From an uncultured Parabacteroides sp. (GTDB lineage Bacteria; Bacteroidota; Bacteroidia; Bacteroidales; Tannerellaceae): a stretch of DNA of 64,000 nucleotides. The DNA is taken from assembly GCA_937894065.1 (NCBI GenBank), contig CALCST010000023.1:406046-470045 (forward strand), given 5' to 3'. Under the pieces are notes generated by a model that was not told the DNA's origin, did not search any database, and saw nothing but the letters and a program-made list of their open reading frames with translations. Each line of letters begins with the position of its first letter. The first letter of the stretch is position 1. The translations under genes and the position numbers were made by a program. This document shows positions 57,470-64,000 of the stretch, in pieces.

Positions 57470-59473
57470 ATGAATGCAATAGAAGAACGCATAAAAGCTC
57501 TCCGCAGTGAATTGGAACAGCATAATTACAATTATTATGTGCTGTCGTCACCAACAATTTCGGATAAGGAATTTGATGACAAGATGAGTGAGTTGCAGAA
57601 GTTGGAAGAAGAGCATCCTGAGTTCTTTGACCCGCATTCGCCAACTCAGCGCGTCGGTAGTGATTTGTCAAAGGAGTTTGAGCAGGTTGAGCATAAATAT
57701 CCAATGCTCTCATTGGGAAATACTTACTCTGAAGCCGACATTCGTGAATTTTATGAAAGAACGGCAAAGGCTTTGAACGAACCTTTCGAAATTGTAGCTG
57801 AGCTGAAATATGACGGAACATCAATCTCATTAGTTTATGAAAACGGCCGTCTTATCCGTGCTATAACTCGCGGTGATGGAACACGTGGAGATGATGTCAC
57901 TGCCAATGTGCGTACAATACGTTCTATTCCGTTGAAGTTGCAAGGTGATGATTATCCTGAGAATTTCGAAATCAGAGGAGAAATCCTTCTTCCATGGGCA
58001 GAATTCGATCGCCTGAACAAGGAAAGAGAAGAACAGGAAGAACCTTTGTTCGCAAATCCGAGAAACGCGGCTTCAGGAACACTGAAACAGCAGAATCCTG
58101 CAATTGTTGCAGCCCGTAAACTGGATGCATATCTTTATTATGTGTTGGGCGAGAATTTGCCTGCCGACACTCATTATGGAAATTTGGAAGCCGCCCGCAA
58201 ATGGGGCTTCAAGATTCCTGATGTGATAAGAATATGCAACTCCGTAGAAGATATTCTCAAATATATAGAATATTGGGATACAGAACGAAAGAACTTGCCG
58301 GTGGCAACTGACGGAATTGTTTTGAAAGTCAATTCTCTCAGACAGCAGAAAAACCTCGGCTTTACAGCAAAAAGCCCACGCTGGGCAATCGCCTATAAAT
58401 TCCAGGCAGAGAGAGCTTGCACACGGCTTAACTCTGTTTCGTTTCAGGTGGGAAGAACGGGTGCTGTTACTCCTGTTGCAAATCTAGAGCCAGTATTGCT
58501 TGCCGGAACAGTTGTGAAACGTGCATCATTGCATAATGCCGATATCATTGCATCTCTTGATTTACATATCGGAGATAATGTATATGTAGAAAAAGGAGGA
58601 GAAATTATCCCTAAAATAGTGGGAGTGGATGTTGATTCCCGCTCATTCATGATGGGAGACAAAGTTTCCTTCATAAAGAAATGTCCGGAGTGCGGTTCTT
58701 TATTGTTCCGTCCTGAAGGTGAGGCAGCTCATTACTGCCCTAACACCAACGGCTGTCCTCCTCAGATAAAAGGAAGAATAGAGCATTTCGTTACCCGCAA
58801 GGCGATGAACATTAATATTGGTCCTGAAACTATCGAGGCTTTGTATGATGCAGGCTTGGTCAAGAACATTGCAGACCTGTATGACCTCAAGATGACTGAT
58901 TTGCTTTCATTGGAACGATGGGCAGAAAAGAGTGCCCGAAATCTGATGGAAAGTCTGAGGGAATCAAAGCAAGTGCCGTTCGAGCGTGTTCTCTTTGCTT
59001 TAGGAATAAGATATGTTGGTGAAACTGTGGCAAAACGACTTGCTTTGGTTTTCCATTCTATGGATAGAATCCGAAATGCCTCATTCGAAGAACTTGTATC
59101 TACAAATGAGATAGGAGAGAGAATCGCACAAAGTGTAGTGGACTATTTCGCCGACGAAAATAACATGGCAATTCTGGCACGACTGGAAAATACAGGATTG
59201 CAGATGAAAGTTTCGGAAGAAAGTCTTGCTTCAAGGTCCGACAAACTTCAAGGTCTGACGATTGTGATTAGCGGAACATTCTCATCTTTCTCACGTGATG
59301 AATATAAAAACATGATAGAGCAGAATGGTGGGAAAAATGTCGGTTCTGTATCTAAAAAGACTAGTTTTATATTAGCTGGAGAAAATGTGGGACCTGCAAA
59401 ACTGGAGAAAGCTTCAAAACTTGGAGTTAGAATAGTGTCTGAAGAAGAATTTCTAAAAATGCTGGAATCTTAA
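57470..59473 (+). CDS. ligA: NAD-dependent DNA ligase
   Basis: 667 residues, standard LigA. Adenylation lysine Lys113 in ELKYDGTSI; zinc finger CPECGSLLF with YCPNTNGCP near 405-425; helix-hairpin-helix repeats; a C-terminal BRCT domain (LTIVISGTFSSFSRDEYKNM to the end). Seals nicks in replication and repair. The DUF6913 gene begins two bases after the stop. Confidence 0.96.
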   Translation: MNAIEERIKALRSELEQHNYNYYVLSSPTISDKEFDDKMSELQKLEEEHPEFFDPHSPTQRVGSDLSKEFEQVEHKYPMLSLGNTYSEADIREFYERTAKALNEPFEIVAELKYDGTSISLVYENGRLIRAITRGDGTRGDDVTANVRTIRSIPLKLQGDDYPENFEIRGEILLPWAEFDRLNKEREEQEEPLFANPRNAASGTLKQQNPAIVAARKLDAYLYYVLGENLPADTHYGNLEAARKWGFKIPDVIRICNSVEDILKYIEYWDTERKNLPVATDGIVLKVNSLRQQKNLGFTAKSPRWAIAYKFQAERACTRLNSVSFQVGRTGAVTPVANLEPVLLAGTVVKRASLHNADIIASLDLHIGDNVYVEKGGEIIPKIVGVDVDSRSFMMGDKVSFIKKCPECGSLLFRPEGEAAHYCPNTNGCPPQIKGRIEHFVTRKAMNINIGPETIEALYDAGLVKNIADLYDLKMTDLLSLERWAEKSARNLMESLRESKQVPFERVLFALGIRYVGETVAKRLALVFHSMDRIRNASFEELVSTNEIGERIAQSVVDYFADENNMAILARLENTGLQMKVSEESLASRSDKLQGLTIVISGTFSSFSRDEYKNMIEQNGGKNVGSVSKKTSFILAGENVGPAKLEKASKLGVRIVSEEEFLKMLES

Positions 59474-59474
59474 G

Positions 59475-60002
59475 ATGATTTTGTCACAGTATTATATCAA
59501 AAAGGAAATTAGCAGGCAGATGAAAAAACAGCCGGAGCGTAGTAGCCGCAAATTCTGCTCTCTGCAAAAGGCTAATCGTCTGCTTGTCTTTTGTTCTTAT
59601 TCTGATTTGGATGTGATAGACAAACAACTGTCACAATTAAAATCGGATAATAAGGATGTGATATTATGTGTTTATTCCACAACGGGAGACAATTCGGAAA
59701 AACTCTCCGAAAACGACATAATTATTTCGCCTGGCAAAGATTTGACGATGTTGGGCTTCCCGAAGCAGGAGAAACTTGACAAATGCCTTTCTGTCGGCTG
59801 CGATATTATTATTGACTTGACATGTGGAAAACTCCCGGCACTACAATATATGCTTCTTAAGCATAATGCTCCATTCAAGGTTGGTGTGAAGAGTAATGAT
59901 ATGGACTTATATGATTTGACAATTTCTACATCAGAAGCTGCGGAAATTGATTATTTGTTTTCTCAAATATTATTTTATTTGCAAACAATTAGTTTTAAAT
60001 AG
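59475..60002 (+). CDS. DUF6913 family protein
   Basis: 175 residues. No signal peptide and no membrane helix. Features include LLVFCSYSDLDVIDKQLSQL and CDIIIDLTCGKLPALQYM, giving an alternating beta/alpha pattern, which fits the Bacteroidetes DUF6913 family (as recalled). It is placed between ligA and dapA as in many Bacteroides, immediately after ligA, so translation is probably coupled. Function unknown. Confidence 0.75.
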   Translation: MILSQYYIKKEISRQMKKQPERSSRKFCSLQKANRLLVFCSYSDLDVIDKQLSQLKSDNKDVILCVYSTTGDNSEKLSENDIIISPGKDLTMLGFPKQEKLDKCLSVGCDIIIDLTCGKLPALQYMLLKHNAPFKVGVKSNDMDLYDLTISTSEAAEIDYLFSQILFYLQTISFK

Positions 60003-60014
60003 TATATTTTTTTC

Positions 60015-60022
60015 TATTTTTG
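60015..60022 (+). promoter_or_regulatory. -7 box before dapA
   Basis: TATTTTTG fits TAnnTTTG, 35 bases before the ATG. Confidence 0.5.
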
Positions 60023-60057
60023 CGTGTGTAAAGTTAGAATTTTGTCAATAAAAACTT

Positions 60058-60951
60058 ATGGCTGATATAAATTTAAGAGGAATGGGAGTAGCTTTGATTA
60101 CTCCGTTTAAAGAAGATGGCAGTGTAGATTATGAGGCTTTAGACCGTTTGGTGGACTATCAGTTGCAAAACGGAACGGACTATTTTGTTGTGCTTGGAAC
60201 AACAGCCGAAACTCCAACTCTTACTGAAGAAGAGAAAAAGAAAATCATAGAGCTGGTTGTAACTAAGGTTCGCGGCCGAATTCCTATCGTTCTTGGTGTG
60301 GGCGGAAACTGCACAAGAGCTGTCGTTGATAATTTGAAGAATGGAAATTTTGAAGGAATAGACGCTATTCTGTCTGTTGTTCCTTATTATAATAAACCTT
60401 CCCAGGAAGGAATCTACCAACATTACAAGGCTATTGCCGAAGCAACTGAATTGCCTGTTATATTATATAATGTGCCGGGTAGAACAGGTGTAAACATGAC
60501 AGCTGAAACAACATTGCGAATTGCCAGAGAATTCAAGAATGTTATTGCAGTTAAAGAGGCATCAGGCAATATCACACAGATGGACGACATCATCAAGAAC
60601 AAACCTGAGAATTTCAGTGTTATTTCCGGTGATGATGGTATAACATTCCCTTTGATTACCTTGGGAGCCGTTGGCGTTATATCTGTAATCGGCAATGCAT
60701 TCCCTCGTGAATTCAGTCGTATGGTGCGTCTTGCTCTTGCCGGTGATTATGACAGTGCCCGCACAATCCACCACCGTTTCACAGAACTTTTCAGTCTTCT
60801 TTTCGTTGACGGAAATCCTGCCGGTGTGAAAAGTATGTTGAATATGATGGGATTTATCGAGAACAGATTGCGTTTGCCATTAGTTCCTACTCGTATTGTA
60901 ACATATGAAAAGATAAGAGATGTACTTAGAGAATTAAGTATAAAATGTTGA
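60058..60951 (+). CDS. dapA: 4-hydroxy-tetrahydrodipicolinate synthase
   Basis: 297 residues, TIM barrel. Schiff-base lysine Lys166 in IAVKEASGNITQ; VVPYYNKPSQEGIYQHY and YNVPGRTGVNM are class motifs. Condenses pyruvate and aspartate semialdehyde in lysine and diaminopimelate synthesis. It is followed by a strong terminator. Confidence 0.95.
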   Translation: MADINLRGMGVALITPFKEDGSVDYEALDRLVDYQLQNGTDYFVVLGTTAETPTLTEEEKKKIIELVVTKVRGRIPIVLGVGGNCTRAVVDNLKNGNFEGIDAILSVVPYYNKPSQEGIYQHYKAIAEATELPVILYNVPGRTGVNMTAETTLRIAREFKNVIAVKEASGNITQMDDIIKNKPENFSVISGDDGITFPLITLGAVGVISVIGNAFPREFSRMVRLALAGDYDSARTIHHRFTELFSLLFVDGNPAGVKSMLNMMGFIENRLRLPLVPTRIVTYEKIRDVLRELSIKC

Positions 60952-60969
60952 TATAACATACATTGAGGG

Positions 60970-61011
60970 AAAGAGGCTGTCTCAGAAAGGAAAGAGGCGG
61001 CCTCTTTTTTT
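60970..61011 (+). terminator. Terminator after dapA
   Basis: AAAGAGGC (60970-60977) pairs with GCCTCTTT (61000-61007), followed by a T-rich tail. AAAGAGGC is repeated inside the loop (60991-60998), so a shorter hairpin is also possible. The gap to lutA (61012-61203) otherwise holds a small degenerate repeat piece (61032-61048). Confidence 0.82.
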
Positions 61012-61203
61012 ATCTCTGACATAAGGCTTCATAGACAAGTCGGCAAGGTGAAAAAATTTATTTATGTATTCCCTTGAAGTTCTGTAATATTTCGTTTCTC
61101 GTTCTTAAATCCTGCTCAAAAAATTAGTTGAAATTTTTATTTCCAAATAAAACCTTTTACTTTTGTTCAACGAAAAAGAAGACTAAAAAACTTATTTAGG
61201 TAT

Positions 61204-61944
61204 ATGAAAGTAGGATTATTTATTCCCTGTTATATCAATGCCGTTTATCCACAGGTGGGAGTAGCTTCTTTTAAGTTGCTGAAAAGTCTTGGAGTTGATG
61301 TTGATTATCCGCTGGACCAGACTTGCTGCGGACAACCAATGGCAAATGCGGGGTTTGAAAATGAGTCTGTAGAGCTAGCCAAACGTTTTGACCGGCTTTT
61401 TGAACAGTATGATTACATTGTTGGCCCATCGGCAAGTTGCGTAGTTTTTGTACGCGACCATTATGGCAACCTGTTGGCTAAAGAGCCACATCGTTGTGCC
61501 AGTGAAGAGAAAATTTATGATATTTGCGAGTTTATCCATGATGTTGTAAAGCCTACTTCATTGCAGGCATCTTTCCCGCATAAAGTGAGTCTCCAGAACA
61601 GTTGTCACGGCGTTCGCCTGATGCACCTTTCTTCCCCTAGTGAATTGAACATACCTTATTATAATAAACTTCGTGATTTACTTTCCCTTGTAAAAGGAAT
61701 TGAGGTTGTTGAGCCGGAACGTCCTGATGAATGTTGTGGCTTCGGCGGTATGTTCTCAGTTGAAGAGCATTCTGTGTCCGGACAGATGGGACGTGACAAG
61801 GTTCAGCGCCATATTGACACTGGGGCTGAATATATTGTAGGAGCCGACGGTTCTTGCCTGATGCACCAGAGCGGAATCATTTCCCGGGAAAAATTACCTA
61901 TCAAAACTATTCATATCGTCGAAGTTTTAGCAGCAGGATTATGA
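61204..61944 (+). CDS. lutA: Lactate utilization protein A (Fe-S, CCG domains)
   Basis: 246 residues. Two cysteine-rich CCG domains: DQTCCGQPM near residue 40 and PDECCGFGGMF near residue 180, with QNSCHGVRL between. LutA, LutB and LutC together oxidise L-lactate to pyruvate. Four-base overlap with lutB (ATGA), so translation is coupled. Confidence 0.93.
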   Translation: MKVGLFIPCYINAVYPQVGVASFKLLKSLGVDVDYPLDQTCCGQPMANAGFENESVELAKRFDRLFEQYDYIVGPSASCVVFVRDHYGNLLAKEPHRCASEEKIYDICEFIHDVVKPTSLQASFPHKVSLQNSCHGVRLMHLSSPSELNIPYYNKLRDLLSLVKGIEVVEPERPDECCGFGGMFSVEEHSVSGQMGRDKVQRHIDTGAEYIVGADGSCLMHQSGIISREKLPIKTIHIVEVLAAGL

Positions 61945-63308
61945 GTACGAAACATTCAAAAGCTGCCGAGAAGTTTCAGGAGAATAAGAAACTGGCAGCC
62001 TGGCACGACCAGACTTTGTGGATGATGCGTGCCAAACGCGATAAAATAAGCCGGGATGTACCGGAATGGGAGCATTTGCGTGACATGGCTTCAGCTATCA
62101 AGATGTACAGCAACAGCCACCTCGACGAGCTCCTCGAGGAATTTGAGAAAAATGCTCAGGCAAACGGAGCACACGTGTATTGGGCAAAAGATGCCGATGA
62201 GTATTGTTCTATTGTCTATGATATTCTTCACGGACACAACGTACATCACTTTATCAAAAGCAAGTCCATGCTGGCTGAAGAGTGTGGATTGAATGAATAC
62301 CTGATTCAGAAAGGTATCGATGTGGTGGAAAGTGACCTGGGTGAAAGAATCCTTCAGCTCATGCACAAGAAACCGAGCCATATTGTTGTGCCGGCAATTC
62401 ATATAAAGAAAGAAGAAATCGGTGAACTGTTTGTGAAGGAAATGGGAACGGAACCGGGAAACAACGACCAGACTTATCTTACACATGCAGCCCGTAAGAA
62501 TTTGCGTCACAAATTTATCGAAGCCGAAGCTGCTATGACAGGCGCCAATTTCGCCGTAGCTTCAACAGGTGAGTTTGTGGTATGTACCAACGAAGGTAAT
62601 GCCGATATGGGAACTTCACAACCTAAGTTGCAGATTGCCGCTTTTGGATTGGAAAAGATTGTACCGGACAGGGAAGCCCTTGGCGTATTTACCCGCTTGC
62701 TGGCTCGTTCAGGCACAGGACAACCGATTACCACTTACACTTCTCATTATAGTAAGCCTCGCAATGGAGGAGAACTTCATATCATTATCGTAGATAATGG
62801 CCGTAGCGAAATTCTTGCCGACCAGGAACACGTAAAGACATTGAACTGCCTTCGCTGTGGTGCCTGCATGAACACATGCCCGGTTTACCGTCGTTCTGGT
62901 GGTTATTCCTATACTTATTTTATCCCCGGACCAATCGGCATCAATTTGGGTATGCTCAAAGCTCCGTTGCGCTATTATGATAATGTATCAGCATGCTCTC
63001 TGTGTTACTCTTGCCAGAATGTTTGTCCTGCTAAAGTTGACCTTGCAGACCAGATTTACCGTTGGCGACAGAAGTTGGATAGCTTTGGAGTGGCAAGCTC
63101 TTCCAAACGAGTTATGTCTGGCGGAATGAAGGTGCTGATGGAACATCCGGCGTTGTTTAATTTTGCTTTGGGACGTGCTCCGTGGGTCAATTCATTCCCG
63201 CACTCAATGGTTTACAATGGCCTGAACGATTGGGGAAAAGAACATGACATGCCTCAGTTTGCCAAAGAAAGTTTTAATGAAATGTGGAAAAAGGGTAAAG
63301 TAAAATAA
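61941..63308 (+). CDS. lutB: Lactate utilization protein B (iron-sulfur)
   Basis: 455 residues from ATG 61941; the open frame to 61854 runs inside lutA. An LUD domain (ASTGEFVVCTNEGNADMGTS) precedes two [4Fe-4S] motifs, CLRCGACMNTCPVY and CSLCYSCQNVCPAKVDL. A C-terminal LutB domain follows. Passes electrons from lactate. Six bases separate it from lutC. Confidence 0.94.
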   Translation: MSTKHSKAAEKFQENKKLAAWHDQTLWMMRAKRDKISRDVPEWEHLRDMASAIKMYSNSHLDELLEEFEKNAQANGAHVYWAKDADEYCSIVYDILHGHNVHHFIKSKSMLAEECGLNEYLIQKGIDVVESDLGERILQLMHKKPSHIVVPAIHIKKEEIGELFVKEMGTEPGNNDQTYLTHAARKNLRHKFIEAEAAMTGANFAVASTGEFVVCTNEGNADMGTSQPKLQIAAFGLEKIVPDREALGVFTRLLARSGTGQPITTYTSHYSKPRNGGELHIIIVDNGRSEILADQEHVKTLNCLRCGACMNTCPVYRRSGGYSYTYFIPGPIGINLGMLKAPLRYYDNVSACSLCYSCQNVCPAKVDLADQIYRWRQKLDSFGVASSSKRVMSGGMKVLMEHPALFNFALGRAPWVNSFPHSMVYNGLNDWGKEHDMPQFAKESFNEMWKKGKVK

Positions 63309-63314
63309 GTATCC

Positions 63315-63902
63315 ATGAGTAGTAGAGAAGATATATTACAGAATATCCGTCGTAATACAAGGGTTCGTTATGATAAACCTGATTTGTCATCACTGGAAAA
63401 AGAAGCAATTACCTATGCTGATCCGGTAGCACAGTTTTGTAAAGTCGTTGGCGAAGTAGGCGGACATGTAGTAGAAGTGAAAGCCGGAGAAGATGTGAAT
63501 GCTTTGATTCGTGGATTATATCCGGAAGCCAAGCGTATTGCATCAAATCTGAAAGAGATTACTTGTGCAACTTTCCATCCGGACGATGTGGCTTCTTCTG
63601 CTGAGCTGGATGGAACAGATTTGGCAGTAGTGCGTGGACACATCGGAGTATGTGAAAACGGAGCCGTTTGGATTGAACAGGACGTTGAGCAGCGTGCCGT
63701 ATATTTTATTTCCGAAGCACTGATTATTTTGCTCGACCGTGAAAAGCTGGTCAATAATATGCACGAAGCTTATCAGAAAATAGATACAGGCGAATATGGT
63801 TATGGCGTATTTATTTCCGGTCCTTCAAAGACGGCAGATATTGAACAGGCATTGGTTATGGGTGCACACGGTGCCCGTGAATTGACTGTTCTTCTGTTCT
63901 GA
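63315..63902 (+). CDS. lutC: Lactate utilization protein C
   Basis: 195 residues, LUD domain (VVRGHIGVCENGAVWIEQD and the end YGYGVFISGPSKTADIEQAL). Third member of the lutABC operon. Its end is close to the beginning of an apparent IS element at 63951. Confidence 0.92.
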   Translation: MSSREDILQNIRRNTRVRYDKPDLSSLEKEAITYADPVAQFCKVVGEVGGHVVEVKAGEDVNALIRGLYPEAKRIASNLKEITCATFHPDDVASSAELDGTDLAVVRGHIGVCENGAVWIEQDVEQRAVYFISEALIILLDREKLVNNMHEAYQKIDTGEYGYGVFISGPSKTADIEQALVMGAHGARELTVLLF

Positions 63903-63950
63903 TAGGATTAAATAAAGAACTTGATAAATCGAGGTTGTCTCAAATTGATA

Positions 63951-64000
63951 TGACCCCCAAAAGTTGGACGGTTTAACATTATATTAGGAGGCGGACTTCG
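63951..64000 (+). mobile_element. Probable IS3-family element end, truncated by the window edge
   Basis: TGACCCCCAAAAGTTGGAC is the form of IS3-family terminal repeats, and AGGAGGCGGACTTCG follows where the first transposase ORF would start. Only 50 bases are present. The call rests on resemblance to IS3-type ends, so it stays tentative. Confidence 0.5.

Overview
The window looks like chromosome of a gut Bacteroidales bacterium, most likely Bacteroidaceae (Bacteroides or Phocaeicola type). The signs are a bifunctional fucokinase/GDP-fucose pyrophosphorylase (Fkp), Bacteroidetes-only families (DUF4199, DUF4374, DUF4827, DUF6913, PCMD), an RND pump fused to its outer-membrane factor, a XusABC-type siderophore locus, Bacteroides-style TAnnTTTG -7 boxes, A-rich leaders in place of strong Shine-Dalgarno sites, and AT-rich DNA. 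No rRNA, tRNA or CRISPR array was seen.

Layout. 1-5.2 kb: 3' part of fkp, mntP, then a leftward DUF4199 / glycosyltransferase / nitroreductase group. 5.7-12.8 kb: a metal-type RND efflux operon (CzcA-TolC fusion, adaptor, LytS/LytTR two-component pair). 12.9-16.4 kb: an LTA-synthase-like phosphotransferase and an ABC-F ATPase. 16.5-21.9 kb: xusCBA-like TonB siderophore uptake genes. 21.9-27.1 kb: an accessory island holding an HNH gene, a frameshifted gene and a decayed MobV relaxase, flanked by two 760-bp non-coding copies of one sequence. 27.4-31.9 kb: two SGNH hydrolases and an MBOAT acyltransferase, a likely polymer O-acetylation system. 32.3-36.1 kb: a WYG/Ser-rich secreted protein, a FadL-like outer-membrane protein and a nitrilase homologue with a signal peptide. 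36.4-49.1 kb: mostly housekeeping (ECF sigma factor, rpe, short comEC, nrnA, DUF4827, glmM, clpB, uvrD-type helicase, PduO). 49.3-57.2 kb: a sulfation cluster (cysQ, SLC13 carrier, cysC, cysD, cysN, sulfotransferase, PCMD protein). 57.5-63.9 kb: ligA, DUF6913, dapA and lutABC. The right edge enters an apparent IS3-family end.

How the genes work together. The sulfation cluster could import sulfate, make APS (CysDN) and PAPS (CysC), transfer the sulfonate (sulfotransferase) and destroy the by-product PAP (CysQ). No APS/PAPS or sulfite reductase is nearby, so the output looks like sulfated product rather than cysteine. The Xus genes give outer-membrane receptor, surface lipoprotein and inner-membrane reductase for siderophore iron. 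LutABC oxidises lactate.

The most unusual content lies between genes. (1) Six tandem arrays have an exact 22-bp period, each built on its own, usually palindromic, word. (2) A composite repeat of short TTGACAAG-like and AAGGAGTT-like words fills about fifteen intergenic gaps and often ends in an A-rich leader joined to the next start codon. (3) A four-hairpin element lies inside both gaps of the xus operon. (4) A 186-bp element of nested inverted repeats lies between clpB and the helicase gene. These signals were read by eye; no database search was run.
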